Notes: generated by a model not told the origin, from the sequence alone. DNA of 64,000 nucleotides from Leifsonia shinshuensis (GCF_014217625.1 NZ_CP043641.1:1240001-1304000); one strand, 5' to 3'. Positions 53,585-62,266 are shown, numbered from the stretch's first letter. Translations and numbers: made by a program.

Positions 53585-55801
53585 CTACGCCTCGAGCGCG
53601 TCCTCCAGCAGGTGGATGAGCGCGTCCAGCTGAACCGAGTCGGCCGACCCGATCTCCACGTCGCTGCCATCCAGCGCGCGGGCCGCGAGGCCCTGCTTGG
53701 AGTCGATCAGCTCCGCGATCTTGGAGTCGATGGTCTGCGCGGCGATGATCCGCCACGCCGTGACCGGCTCGTCCTGGCCGATGCGGTGCACGCGGTCGAT
53801 CGCCTGGGTCTGCTCGGCGGCCGTCCAGGAGAGCTCGGCGAGCACCACGTTCGAGGCGGCCTGGAGGTTGAGGCCGACGCCCGCCGCGGTGAGCGAGCAG
53901 ACCGCGACCGCGACCTCCGGGTCGTTGTTGAACGCGTCGATCTCCTTCTGGCGGGCCAGCGCCGTCTGGTCGCCGCGGATCGAGATGGTCTTAAGGTCGC
54001 GGGCGGCGAAGGCCTCCTCCGCGGCGTCCATGACGTCGATGTGCTTGGCGAAGAACACCACCTTGCCGACCGAGCGCGCCAGCTGCGCGGTGTAGTCGGA
54101 GGCCAGGCCGGCCTTCGCCTGACCGATCTTGCGGACCATGGTGAAGACGTTGTCGCCGGTCTTGGCCGACTTCGACTCCTCCAGCTCGGACTGCGCGACC
54201 AGGCGGATGAGGTGCTTGCGGTGCGCCTCGTCGTCGCCGTCGAACGAGTCCGGCCGGCCGGCCGCGGCAGCGCGCTGGAAGCGGGCGACCAGGCGGGCGG
54301 CCAGCTCCTTCTCGGCCTGCTTGATCGAGCGGCCGAGGTCGTCGTCCAGTTCCACCGGCAGGTCGACCACGCGGCGGCTCGGGAGGTCGGCGGCCACGTC
54401 CACCTTGCGGCGGCGGACGATGCCGAGGTCGATGACCGACTCGCGTGCAGCGGCGTAGAAGCCGAAGTCCGCCGGGGTGAGGCCGGTCTCCTCCAGGCTC
54501 TCCATCAGCTCGGCGGTCGGCTTGTTGCCGTCGATCCAGCCGAGGAACTGCCAGATCGCCTTGAAGTCGTCGATGTCGTTGATCAGCGGCGTGCCGGTGA
54601 GCGCGATCAGCAGCGGGTCGGCCGCCTTCTCGCGGATCGCCTCCGCCAGCCCGAGCACCAGGCGCGAGCGCTGCGAGTGCAGGTTCTTGATGAAGTGCGC
54701 CTCGTCGACGACCATGCCCTGGAAGCCGAGCGTGCGCAGCCAGGACAGGTGCCGGTCGAGCACCTCGTAGTTGACGATCACGACGTCGGCGAACGCGTCG
54801 AGGCCTTCGCCGTCGCCGTGGATGACGGTGGCCCGGCGGTGCGGCGTCCAGCGCTCGACCTCGCGTGCCCAGTTCATCTTGACGACGTTCGGCACGACAG
54901 CGAGCAGCGGGTACGCGCCGGCGACGGAGGCGCCGAGCACCGACTGGGCGGTCTTGCCGAGTCCTGGCTCGTCGGCGAGCAGGAAGCGTCGGTGGCCCTG
55001 GCGGACGCTCTCGATGAACCGGGACTGGTGGTGCATGAGCTCCAGCCCGGGAGGCGAGTAGCGGTCGATCTTCGGGGCGTCCGGGAGCTCCATGCTCGCG
55101 GCCTGGCCGCCCGCGCCGTACTCGAACGACTTGAACAGCGGGCCGAGCAGCTCCCACGAGTCGAGGCGGCGGCGCGGCGCGGGCGCGGGTGCGGCGCCCT
55201 TGCTGAAGTCAGGCGCCAGGAACGGGTTGGAGAGCTGGCGCGCCTTGACCGAGGCGGGGACGACCTGCTTCTCGGCGAGCTCCGGCGGGATGACGCTCTC
55301 GGGCGCGACGACGCGCTCGACGGTGATGATCAGGTCGTCGGGCTTCAGCTCGGTGCCGGACTCCAGCAGCCAGTCGCGTCGGATCTTCTGGGCCGTCGCG
55401 GTGGGCGGCGCCTCGCTCTCCAGCAGTGAGATCAGGGAGGTGTCGCGGGCGGCGGTCTTCGCCAGGATCGTGGCGATGCCGTCCAGGCGCTTCAGCTGCT
55501 CGGCGCGCGCGGCGTCGCTGAGCTCGGTGTCGGCCTTCGCGCGGGCGCGCTCCTCGCGCATGAGGAAGGCGATGACCTGGAACTTGGTGCGGTTCGTCGG
55601 GCCGAGCTTCTTGCCGTCCGCAGCCTTGGCCTCCACCTCGCGCACCTTGCGCGCGAGGACGGGGATGAGCCCGTCGTTGTTGGCGTGGCGGTTGCGGCGC
55701 TGCTGCTGCTGCGGCCGCGACGAGGCGCGCTGCGACGCGCCCTGGCCGGACATGCGCTTCTCCGTGCGCTGACCCGGCATGCGCTGACCCGATCGAGACA
55801 T
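53585..55801 (-). CDS. SNF2-type DEAD/DEAH helicase
   Basis: This 738-residue Swi2/Snf2 superfamily ATPase has LLADEPGLGKTAQSVLGA (Walker A), VVDEAHFIKN (motif II), ALTGTPLIND (motif III), KVVFFAKHIDVMDAAEEAF and the helicase C-terminal LTAAGVGLNLQAASNVVLAE with AIDRVHRIGQDEPV (motif VI). The N-terminal 220 residues are basic and helical and carry no zinc finger. It resembles SMARCAL1-like remodelers used in DNA repair or restart; the role here is unknown. The N-terminus has repeated MPGQR/MSGQ units that offer alternative ATG starts at codons 8 and 17. Confidence 0.92.
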   Translation of the reverse strand: MSRSGQRMPGQRTEKRMSGQGASQRASSRPQQQQRRNRHANNDGLIPVLARKVREVEAKAADGKKLGPTNRTKFQVIAFLMREERARAKADTELSDAARAEQLKRLDGIATILAKTAARDTSLISLLESEAPPTATAQKIRRDWLLESGTELKPDDLIITVERVVAPESVIPPELAEKQVVPASVKARQLSNPFLAPDFSKGAAPAPAPRRRLDSWELLGPLFKSFEYGAGGQAASMELPDAPKIDRYSPPGLELMHHQSRFIESVRQGHRRFLLADEPGLGKTAQSVLGASVAGAYPLLAVVPNVVKMNWAREVERWTPHRRATVIHGDGEGLDAFADVVIVNYEVLDRHLSWLRTLGFQGMVVDEAHFIKNLHSQRSRLVLGLAEAIREKAADPLLIALTGTPLINDIDDFKAIWQFLGWIDGNKPTAELMESLEETGLTPADFGFYAAARESVIDLGIVRRRKVDVAADLPSRRVVDLPVELDDDLGRSIKQAEKELAARLVARFQRAAAAGRPDSFDGDDEAHRKHLIRLVAQSELEESKSAKTGDNVFTMVRKIGQAKAGLASDYTAQLARSVGKVVFFAKHIDVMDAAEEAFAARDLKTISIRGDQTALARQKEIDAFNNDPEVAVAVCSLTAAGVGLNLQAASNVVLAELSWTAAEQTQAIDRVHRIGQDEPVTAWRIIAAQTIDSKIAELIDSKQGLAARALDGSDVEIGSADSVQLDALIHLLEDALEA

Positions 55802-55970
55802 GGTCCTCCAGTGGATGCGCCGCGCGCTGACAGAGGACGCGACGCCGTTTGGCGTGAGGGCCGGCGCGGCGGCGGGGAGCGGAACCGAGTGGTCCGACCG
55901 AGCATCGCAGAACGCCGGGCGCACGGCGCAGGACGGCCGTGCAACCGTCATTTTACCGTATCGGGACGGG

Positions 55971-56306
55971 TCAGCGGCGTGTGTCGGCCGGAATCTTGAT
56001 CATCAGGCCTGCGACGACGAACACCGCGGCCGCTGCGAGGCTCAGCAGCGGGAGGATCGGGGTGAGTCCGGGGATCGGCCAGATCGGGTTCCAGAGCACC
56101 GCGATCGGGACCAGCCCGGCCAGCCACCAGCGCTGTTTCGCCTGCCACGAGAACACGCAGAGGATGAGCGCCAGGATGCTGACCGCGTACTCCACGTAGG
56201 TGTACCAGTCCGCGAAGGCGAGCCCGAAGAGCAGCACCAGCGCACCGAGGATGCCGGGCGCCAGGGCGGCGCGGTTGTACGCGGGCGGCTGCGGGGTGTA
56301 TGGCAC
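55971..56306 (-). CDS. Small membrane protein, DUF6804-like
   Basis: This 111-residue protein has four short hydrophobic segments (about 14-30, 36-52, 60-75 and 80-103) after a Pro/Tyr-rich N-terminus (MPYTPQPPAY). The pattern FADWYTYVEYAVSILALILCVF, KQRWWLAGLVPIAVLWNPIWP and the C-terminal IKIPADTRR suggests the DUF6804 family, but I am not certain. Function unknown. Confidence 0.75.
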   Translation of the reverse strand: MPYTPQPPAYNRAALAPGILGALVLLFGLAFADWYTYVEYAVSILALILCVFSWQAKQRWWLAGLVPIAVLWNPIWPIPGLTPILPLLSLAAAAVFVVAGLMIKIPADTRR

Positions 56307-56361
56307 CCTGCAACTCTAAGCGACCCGCGAGCGCACCGGCCGCGCGGTGCGGACAGCCCGC

Positions 56362-56391
56362 GCCCCCGGGAGGAGTTGTCCTCTCGGGGGC
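56362..56391 (-). terminator. Hairpin downstream of the RbsD/FucU-like gene
   Basis: GCCCCCGGGAGGA (56362-56374) pairs with TCCTCTCGGGGGC (56379-56391) with one mismatch and a GTTG loop, giving 13 base pairs. It lies 22 bases past the stop at 56414 and before the next gene on that strand. Confidence 0.65.
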
Positions 56392-56413
56392 ACGGACCGC
56401 TGCGTGCCGTGCT

Positions 56414-56842
56414 TCAGAGGATGCCGCGGCGGAACAGGAACGCGCACGGCGGCGCGTCCGATCCGACGCGGACGATGACCGCGGAGCTTCGTGCCTGCTC
56501 GACGAACGGCTCGAGTTCGAGCCGGCTCATCGGGATGCGACGGAGTTCCGCGTCGGAAGCGATGCCGTTGACGGCGAAGGCGACATCGGGTACCTCGTAG
56601 GGCTCGCCTGCGAGATCGAGGAAGACGATCGGTGACGGATTCGTGGTGTCGAGCGGAAATACACTGAGGATCGCCTCTGCGGCGGCTTCAGTGGTGACGT
56701 CCTCCCCCAGGTGGACGATGGGCGCGGTGAGTGCTTCTTCGGGATAGCCGCTGCCGACAAGCGTGAGCGTGTCACCGTCGTGCATGGAATCCAGCGCGCG
56801 CAGGAGCGCGCCGGACAGCAGCGGGCTGAGGTTCTTCAGCAA
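56414..56842 (-). CDS. RbsD/FucU family-like protein, TTG start
   Basis: Read from TTG 56842, the 142-residue protein begins LKNLSPLLSGALLRALDSM like FucU/RbsD (D-ribose pyranase, L-fucose mutarotase) and ends AVIVRVGSDAPPCAFLFRRGIL, the family's C-terminal pattern. AGGAAAGG lies 7 bases before this TTG, whereas the longer frame to 56920 has no homologous sequence. The usual catalytic GHGD box reads MHDGD here, so the active-site histidine is displaced or lost. Base composition is lower in GC than neighbours, suggesting acquired DNA. A TTGACA (minus strand, 56887-56882) may be its -35 box. Confidence 0.75.
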   Translation of the reverse strand: MLKNLSPLLSGALLRALDSMHDGDTLTLVGSGYPEEALTAPIVHLGEDVTTEAAAEAILSVFPLDTTNPSPIVFLDLAGEPYEVPDVAFAVNGIASDAELRRIPMSRLELEPFVEQARSSAVIVRVGSDAPPCAFLFRRGIL

Positions 56843-56917
56843 AGTCGGGCCTTTCCTGTAAAACGAATATTTCTCAACCCCTGTCAAGGAGGATAGACGA
56901 TGCTGTATGTCCTCCCA

Positions 56918-57030
56918 CACCCCCCCTTAAGGGGGTGCGAGCGGCGCGCCATGCCGCTTGCATCGTTCCAGGCGGCGTCTCTGATATGCACCCGAAGCCC
57001 CGATCCCTTTCGGATACCTAGGCGGGGTAT
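56918..57030. promoter_or_regulatory. Two candidate CsoR-type operators
   Basis: CACCCCCCC-TTAA-GGGGGTG at 56918-56937 is a dyad of the C-run/G-run type recognised by CsoR/RcnR-family repressors. ATACC-7-GGTAT at 57014-57030 overlaps the -35 region of the CsoR-like gene, whose -10 is TATCCT at 57044-57049. Both fit autorepression of that gene. Confidence 0.6.
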
Positions 57031-57056
57031 GGGCTTTCCGCGGTATCCTGGGTCCC

Positions 57057-57335
57057 GTGATCGCAGACATCAAGAAGCGGGCGTTGCACCGCACGCGCAT
57101 CCTCGAGGGGCAGCTGCGCGGCCTCGAGAAGATGATCGAGAACGAGGACTACTGCGTCGACATCATCACCCAGTCGCTCGCCATCCAGAAGTCCCTCGGC
57201 TCGCTCAACAAGCTGCTCGTCGAGAACCACCTCAAGACCCACGTCTCCACGATGTTCGAGGAGGGCGGCGACCAGCGCGACGACGCCATCCTCGAACTGC
57301 TGAAGGTGTACGAGCTCTCGAACAACCGGGGCTGA
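57057..57335 (+). CDS. CsoR/RcnR/FrmR family metal- or thiol-responsive repressor
   Basis: This 92-residue all-helical repressor has RTRILEGQLRGLEKMIENEDYC (in parts) and ENHLKTHVSTM. The sensor positions are C33, H58 and H62. Copper CsoR proteins have Cys-His-Cys, RcnR Cys-His-His plus an N-terminal His, and FrmR Cys-His-Glu; this one is Cys-His-His without the N-terminal His, so copper, nickel/cobalt or an electrophile are all possible. GTG 57057 lies 7 bases after TATCCT. It begins an operon with a macro-domain protein and an M20 peptidase rather than a metal exporter. Confidence 0.9.
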   Translation: MIADIKKRALHRTRILEGQLRGLEKMIENEDYCVDIITQSLAIQKSLGSLNKLLVENHLKTHVSTMFEEGGDQRDDAILELLKVYELSNNRG

Positions 57336-57336
57336 T

Positions 57337-57864
57337 GTGGCGGACCCGATCGAGATCGTCCGCGGCGACATCACCGAGCAGTCCGTGGACGCCGTCGTCA
57401 ACGCGGCCAACAGCTCCCTCCTCGGCGGAGGCGGCGTCGACGGCGCCATCCACCGCCGCGGCGGCCCCGCCATCCTGGCCGAGTGCCGCGAGCTGCGCGC
57501 CACGACCCTGCCGGACGGGCTCCCCACCGGGCAGGCGGTCGCGACGACCGCAGGCGACCTGCCCGCGCAGTGGGTCATCCACACGGTCGGCCCGGTCTGG
57601 GCGAAGCGCGAGGACCGCACCTCGGACCTCCAGAACGCCTACCGGTCGTCCCTGCGGGTCGCCCGCGAGCTGGGGGCGGCGACGGTGGCCTTCCCCGCCG
57701 TCTCGGCCGGCGTCTACGGCTGGCCGATGGACGACGCAGCGCGGATCGCGGTGAGCACCGTGCGCGCCGTGCTGTCCTCCGGCGTCGGCTCGGTGGAGCT
57801 GGTCCGCTTCGTGCTGTTCAGCGACGACGCGCTGGCGGCGTTCCGCACGGCGGCCGGCGAGTGA
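57337..57864 (+). CDS. Macro domain protein (ADP-ribose binding/hydrolysing)
   Basis: This 175-residue MacroD-type protein has VNAANSSLLGGGGVDGAIH (ADP-ribose loop), HTVGPVWA and FPAVSAGVYGWP. All core residues of O-acetyl-ADP-ribose deacetylase / mono-ADP-ribosyl-hydrolase enzymes are present. GTG 57337 begins one base after the CsoR-like stop, and its own stop overlaps the next GTG, so it is translationally linked to both neighbours. Confidence 0.94.
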   Translation: MADPIEIVRGDITEQSVDAVVNAANSSLLGGGGVDGAIHRRGGPAILAECRELRATTLPDGLPTGQAVATTAGDLPAQWVIHTVGPVWAKREDRTSDLQNAYRSSLRVARELGAATVAFPAVSAGVYGWPMDDAARIAVSTVRAVLSSGVGSVELVRFVLFSDDALAAFRTAAGE

Positions 57865-59207
57865 GCGGCGCCGCCCGCATCGACGACGAGGCCGCCGTCG
57901 AGCGCTTCCGCACGCTCCTGCGCATCCCGACCATGTCGCGCAACGCCGTCGAGGAGACCGACTGGGCGGCCTTCGACGCCTTCGTGGTGGCACTGCCCGA
58001 GCTGTACCCGCGGCTGCACGCGACCCTGGAGCGCGAGCGGCACGGCCACTCGCTGCTCTACCGCTGGCGCGGCGTGGGCGACGGAGCGCCGACCGTCCTG
58101 ATGGCGCACTACGACGTCGTCCCCGCCACCGACGAAGGCTGGGAGCACCCGCCGTTCGGGGCGGAGCTGACCGGCTCCGGCGACGAGCGGCTGCTGTGGA
58201 GCCGAGGGACGCTGGACGACAAGGGCGCGCTGGTCGCGATCCTGGAGGCCGTGGAGGCGCTGGTCGCCGCCGGCCACACCCCCGCGGCCGACGTGTACCT
58301 CAGCTTCGGCCACGACGAGGAGACCGTCGGCTCGGGGGCTCAGGCGATCGTCGCCGCCCTCGCCGCGCGCGGCGTGCGGCCGGCCCTGGTGCTGGACGAG
58401 GGCGGCGCGGTGGTCGAGGGCATCTTCCCCGGCGTCGCGAAACCCATCGCGGTGGTCGGCGTGAGCGAGAAGGGCATCACGAGCGTCCGCCTGACCGTGG
58501 AGCAGAACGGCGGCCACGCCTCCACCCCGCCGAAGCTGACGGCGACGGTGCGGCTGGCGCGAGCGATCACGCGACTGAACGCCAAGCCGTTCCCGGCCGG
58601 CCTCAGCGAGACGAACCTCCAGATGGTGGAGACGCTCGGCGCACACACGACCGGCCCGCTGCGCGCGGTGTTCACCCGCGCCCGCCGTCTCCGGCCGGCG
58701 CTGGTCGCCGTGCTCGGCCGGGTCAGCGACGAGACGCGCGCGATGGTCCGCACGACGACCGCCGTCACGCAGCTGAGCGGCAGCCTCGCCGCGAACGCCC
58801 TCCCGGAGACGGCTTCGGCGGTGGTCAACGTGCGCATCGCGGTCGGGTCGAGCGTCGAGGACACCCTGGCGCACATCCGCCGGGCGATCCACGACCCCCA
58901 GGTGCGCATCGAGGCGATCGACGCGAACGAGCCGTCCCCGGTCTCCCCCACGACGGGCCCCGAGTGGGAGGCGGTGGCGCGCGGCATCACGGAGGTGCAC
59001 CCGGACGCGGTGGTGACGCCGTACATCATGCTCGGTGCGAGCGACGGCCGCCACTTCACCGCGATCAGCGACGCGGTCTACCGCTTCACGCCGTTCGAGA
59101 TGAGCGGCGAGGAGCGCGGGACGCTGCACGCCCGCAACGAGCGGATCCAGGTGGCGACGTGGCTGCGCGGGATCCGGTTCTACGAAGGGGTGCTGCGGGG
59201 GCGGTAG
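57861..59207 (+). CDS. M20 family metallopeptidase
   Basis: This 448-residue di-zinc peptidase/deacylase has MAHYDVVPATDEGWEHPPF (first zinc histidine), SRGTLDDKGALVAILEA (bridging aspartate), SFGHDEETVGSGAQ (catalytic and ligand glutamates) and the late APH/ligand region GASDGRHFTAIS. A lid domain with QNGGHASTPP interrupts the catalytic domain. It resembles CPS1-like (Gly-X carboxypeptidase) M20 enzymes. Signal peptide absent. GTG 57861 overlaps the macro-domain gene by 4 bases. Confidence 0.93.
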   Translation: MSGAARIDDEAAVERFRTLLRIPTMSRNAVEETDWAAFDAFVVALPELYPRLHATLERERHGHSLLYRWRGVGDGAPTVLMAHYDVVPATDEGWEHPPFGAELTGSGDERLLWSRGTLDDKGALVAILEAVEALVAAGHTPAADVYLSFGHDEETVGSGAQAIVAALAARGVRPALVLDEGGAVVEGIFPGVAKPIAVVGVSEKGITSVRLTVEQNGGHASTPPKLTATVRLARAITRLNAKPFPAGLSETNLQMVETLGAHTTGPLRAVFTRARRLRPALVAVLGRVSDETRAMVRTTTAVTQLSGSLAANALPETASAVVNVRIAVGSSVEDTLAHIRRAIHDPQVRIEAIDANEPSPVSPTTGPEWEAVARGITEVHPDAVVTPYIMLGASDGRHFTAISDAVYRFTPFEMSGEERGTLHARNERIQVATWLRGIRFYEGVLRGR

Positions 59208-59219
59208 GCGGGGACTCCC

Positions 59220-59813
59220 CTACGCCGCCCCTCCCAAATCCGGCAGCTGAATGGCCCGGCTGCTCGGCGGCAGCTGCCGCGCCCGCTCCAGCCCCGGCAC
59301 CAGCTCCGCCAGCCACGCCCGGTACCCCTCCGGATTGAGGTGCAGGCGGTCGTCCGTGTACGCGGGGTTCAGCTCGCCATCCTCCAGCGCCATCGCCGGC
59401 CAGAGGTCGAGCCACGCGGCGTGGACCGTGGGTGCGAACTGCCACAGGTGGCGGTTGATGTCGCGGATCTGGTCGGCGAACTCGTGGCCGCGCGGCATCA
59501 CCGACTGGACCAGGATGCGCACCTCGGGCAGCTCCTTACGGAGCGTCACCAGAATGGTCTCGACGTTGCGGACGACGTGCTCGACCGACCGGCGCCAGGC
59601 GAGGTCGTTGGTTCCGATCAGCAGCGCGACCAGCGCCGGGCGGGCCTCCACCACATCGTTCAGCCGGGCGACCACATCGTCGGAAGTGTCGCCTGCGACG
59701 CCGAGGTTCAGGATCTCCTCGCCGGGCATCCAGGCCTCCCAGTCGCCGCCCTGGGTCAGGCTGTCGCCGACCAGGACGAGAGTTCCGTGCCCAGATCCCC
59801 ACCCGTCGCTCAT
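59220..59813 (-). CDS. SGNH/GDSL hydrolase family protein
   Basis: This 197-residue lipase/esterase-type hydrolase has block I LVGDSLTQGGDWEA, block II NLGVAGDTSDDVVAR, block III LLIGTNDLAW and block V DDRLHLNPEGY (catalytic Asp and His). All four catalytic positions are present. There is no signal peptide. The start at ATG 59813 has GGAGG about 8 bases upstream; a GTG at 59831 would add six residues. It converges with the M20 peptidase gene. Confidence 0.92.
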   Translation of the reverse strand: MSDGWGSGHGTLVLVGDSLTQGGDWEAWMPGEEILNLGVAGDTSDDVVARLNDVVEARPALVALLIGTNDLAWRRSVEHVVRNVETILVTLRKELPEVRILVQSVMPRGHEFADQIRDINRHLWQFAPTVHAAWLDLWPAMALEDGELNPAYTDDRLHLNPEGYRAWLAELVPGLERARQLPPSSRAIQLPDLGGAA

Positions 59814-59879
59814 CCTCCCATCCTCCCTCACAACGAAGGAGGCGGGAAGGGTGGCCCAGGCGACTCTAAAGGAGCGACC

Positions 59880-60740
59880 CTAGATCAGCGACTTGGTGTG
59901 CCAGACCGTCTTCGTCTCGGTGAAGAACGCGATCCGGTCCAGCGACGGGGCGGCGGCGTCGGGGCCGTTCTCCGGGGTCAGGACGCGCTTCAACGTGTCC
60001 GCCGCCGCGATCTGCAGGTCCACCCATTCCAGAGCTCCCGCGCCGACCAGGTCGAGCGCGTTCACGTCGGCGTGGGAGGCCAGCCACGGGGCGATCTCCG
60101 CCGGCGAGCCGGTGAGGATGTTGACCACGCCGCCGGGGACGTCGCTCGTCGCGAGCACCTCGCTCAGGCTGATGGCCGACAGCGGGAAGCGCTCGCTCGC
60201 CACGACGACGACCGTGTTGCCCGCGACCAGCGCCGGAGCGATGGCGCTGACGAAGCCGAGCAGGCTGGAGTCCTGCGGGGCCACGATCGCGACGACGCCG
60301 GTCGGCTCCGGCACCGAGATGTTGAAGTACGGGCCGGCGACGGGGTTGGCGTTGCCCGCCACCTGGGCGAACTTGTCGGCCCAGCCGGCGTACCAGACCC
60401 AGCGGTCGATGGACTCGTCCACCTGGGCGCCCGCGACGGCGGCGGAGACGCCCTCCGCGGACACGATCTCGTCCACGAACTGGGCCCGGCGGCCCTCCAT
60501 CAGCTCGGCGATGCGGTAGAGCACCTGGCCGCGGTTGTAGGCGGTCGCGCCGGCCCAGCCGGACAGCGCCCCACGCGCGGCGACGACCGCGTCACGGGCG
60601 TCCTTGCGGGAGGCCTTGGCGGCGTTCGCCAGGAACGCGCCCTTCGCGGACACGACCTCGTAGGTGCGGCCCGACTCGGAGCGCGGGAACTTCCCGCCGA
60701 TGTACAGCTTGTAGGTCTTCGGCACGGCCAGGCGGCTCAT
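59880..60740 (-). CDS. Truncated aldehyde dehydrogenase-like protein (no catalytic cysteine domain)
   Basis: At 286 residues, this is only the N-terminal cofactor-binding half of an ALDH fold: KLYIGGKFPRSESGRTYEV, YAGWADKFAQVAG, EPTGVVAIVAPQDSSLLGFV and ALVAGNTVVVVASERFP. The sequence then runs to a short tail (FFTETKTVWHTKSLI) without the GQxCxA active site or the glutamate motif. It overlaps the full-length ALDH upstream by 4 bases and so is made with it. Its ordered, unbroken frame argues against a simple pseudogene; it may be a regulatory or structural partner of that ALDH (inference). Confidence 0.88.
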   Translation of the reverse strand: MSRLAVPKTYKLYIGGKFPRSESGRTYEVVSAKGAFLANAAKASRKDARDAVVAARGALSGWAGATAYNRGQVLYRIAELMEGRRAQFVDEIVSAEGVSAAVAGAQVDESIDRWVWYAGWADKFAQVAGNANPVAGPYFNISVPEPTGVVAIVAPQDSSLLGFVSAIAPALVAGNTVVVVASERFPLSAISLSEVLATSDVPGGVVNILTGSPAEIAPWLASHADVNALDLVGAGALEWVDLQIAAADTLKRVLTPENGPDAAAPSLDRIAFFTETKTVWHTKSLI

Positions 60741-62266
60741 TTCGTCGCTCCCTTGCGGGTCGTGGTGCGGGAGGTGGTGCGGGTCGAGGTGCGGGAGGCG
60801 GTGACCGCCGGACGCGCCGCGGGCAGCGATCGCCCGGGCACCAGGTAGGCGCCGAGGCCGTGGCGGCCGCCCTCGCGGCCGTAGCCGGACTCCTTATAGC
60901 CGCCGAACGGGCTGGCCGGGTCGAAGCGGTTGAAGGTGTTCGCCCAGATCACGCCGGCACGGAGCTTGTCCGCGACCGCCAGGATGCGGCTGCCCTTGTC
61001 GGTCCAGATGCCGGCCGAGAGGCCGTACGGCGTGTTGTTCGCCTTGGCGATGGCCTCCGCCGGAGTGCGGAAGGTCAGCACCGACAGCACGGGGCCGAAG
61101 ATCTCCTCGCGGGCGATCCGGTGGCTGGTCGACACGTTGTCGAAGATGGTCGGGGCGAACCAGAAGCCGTTCTCGGGGATGGCGCACTCGGCGGTCCAGC
61201 GGTCGGCGCCCTCGGCCTCCCCGATGTCGGAGAGCTCGCGGATGCGCTGCAGCTGCTCGGCGCTGTTGATCGCGCCGATGTCGGTGTTCTTGTCCAGCGG
61301 GTCGCCGAGGCGAAGCGTGGAGAGGCGGCGCTTCAGGCGCTCCACGACCTCGTCGTGCACGCTCTCCTGCACGAGCAGCCGGGAGCCGGCGCAGCAGACG
61401 TGGCCCTGGTTGAAGAAGATGCCGTTGACGATGCCCTCGATGGCCTGGTCGATCGGCGCGTCGTCGAAGACGATGTTCGCGGCCTTGCCGCCGAGCTCCA
61501 GCGTGAGCTTCTTCTCGGTGCCGGCCACCGAGCGCGCGATCTCGCGGCCGACGGCGGTGGAGCCGGTGAAGGCCACCTTGTTGACGTCCGGGTGGGCGAC
61601 CAGCTCGCGGCCGGTCTCCCCCGCGCCCGTGACGATGTTGACGACGCCGGCGGGGAGGTCGGCCTGCTGCACGATCTCCGCGAAGAGCAGCGCGGTCAGC
61701 GGGGTGGTCTCCGCGGGCTTCAGGACGACCGTGTTGCCCGCCGCGAGGGCCGGGGCGATCTTCCACGCCAGCATCAGCAGCGGGAAGTTCCACGGGATGA
61801 CCTGGGCGGCGACGCCGAGGGCGCGCGGAGCGGGGCCGAGGCCGGCGTGCTCCAGCTTGTCGGCCCAGCCGGCGTAGTAGAAGAACCAGGCGGCGACGAG
61901 CGGCACGTCGACGTCGCGGCTCTCCTTGATCGGCTTGCCGTTGTCGAGGCTCTCGGCCACGGCCAGCTCGCGGGCTCGCTCCTGGATGAGGCGGGCGATG
62001 CGGAACAGGTACTTGCCGCGGTCGCTGCCGCTCATCCGCGACCAGACCCGGTCGTAGGCGCGGCGGGCGGCGGCGACGGCCCGGTCGACGTCGGCGGAGT
62101 CCGCGGTCGCGATGGTCGCGATGCGCTCCTCCGTCGCCGGGGAGATGGTCTGGAACGGCGTGCCGTGCCCGTCGACGAACTCGCCGTCGATGAAGAGCCC
62201 GTACTGGTCGCGCAGGTTGAGGATCGCGCGCGACTCGGGGGCCGGGGCGTACTCGAGGAAGCTCAT
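60737..62266 (-). CDS. Aldehyde dehydrogenase (full-length)
   Basis: This 509-residue ALDH has QVIPWNFPLLMLAWKIAPAL, FTGSTAVGREIARSVAG, LELGGKAANIVFDD (general base), FFNQGHVCCAGSRLLVQ (catalytic cysteine), [13 protein letters not shown] and PFGGYKESGYGREGG. The C-terminus has a basic Thr/Arg-rich extension (TASRTSTRTTSRTTTRKG). It follows deoC by 17 bases. In deoxyribose breakdown DeoC releases acetaldehyde and glyceraldehyde-3-phosphate, so oxidation of acetaldehyde by this enzyme is likely. Confidence 0.95.
   Translation of the reverse strand: MSFLEYAPAPESRAILNLRDQYGLFIDGEFVDGHGTPFQTISPATEERIATIATADSADVDRAVAAARRAYDRVWSRMSGSDRGKYLFRIARLIQERARELAVAESLDNGKPIKESRDVDVPLVAAWFFYYAGWADKLEHAGLGPAPRALGVAAQVIPWNFPLLMLAWKIAPALAAGNTVVLKPAETTPLTALLFAEIVQQADLPAGVVNIVTGAGETGRELVAHPDVNKVAFTGSTAVGREIARSVAGTEKKLTLELGGKAANIVFDDAPIDQAIEGIVNGIFFNQGHVCCAGSRLLVQESVHDEVVERLKRRLSTLRLGDPLDKNTDIGAINSAEQLQRIRELSDIGEAEGADRWTAECAIPENGFWFAPTIFDNVSTSHRIAREEIFGPVLSVLTFRTPAEAIAKANNTPYGLSAGIWTDKGSRILAVADKLRAGVIWANTFNRFDPASPFGGYKESGYGREGGRHGLGAYLVPGRSLPAARPAVTASRTSTRTTSRTTTRKGATK

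Noticed and set aside
56900..57754. Plus-strand ATG at 56900 with a near-perfect AAGGAGG upstream
   Set aside because: The translated product has no family resemblance, runs through CsoR and macro-domain genes in the wrong frame, and the AAGGAGG arises from the opposite strand of the RbsD/FucU promoter region.
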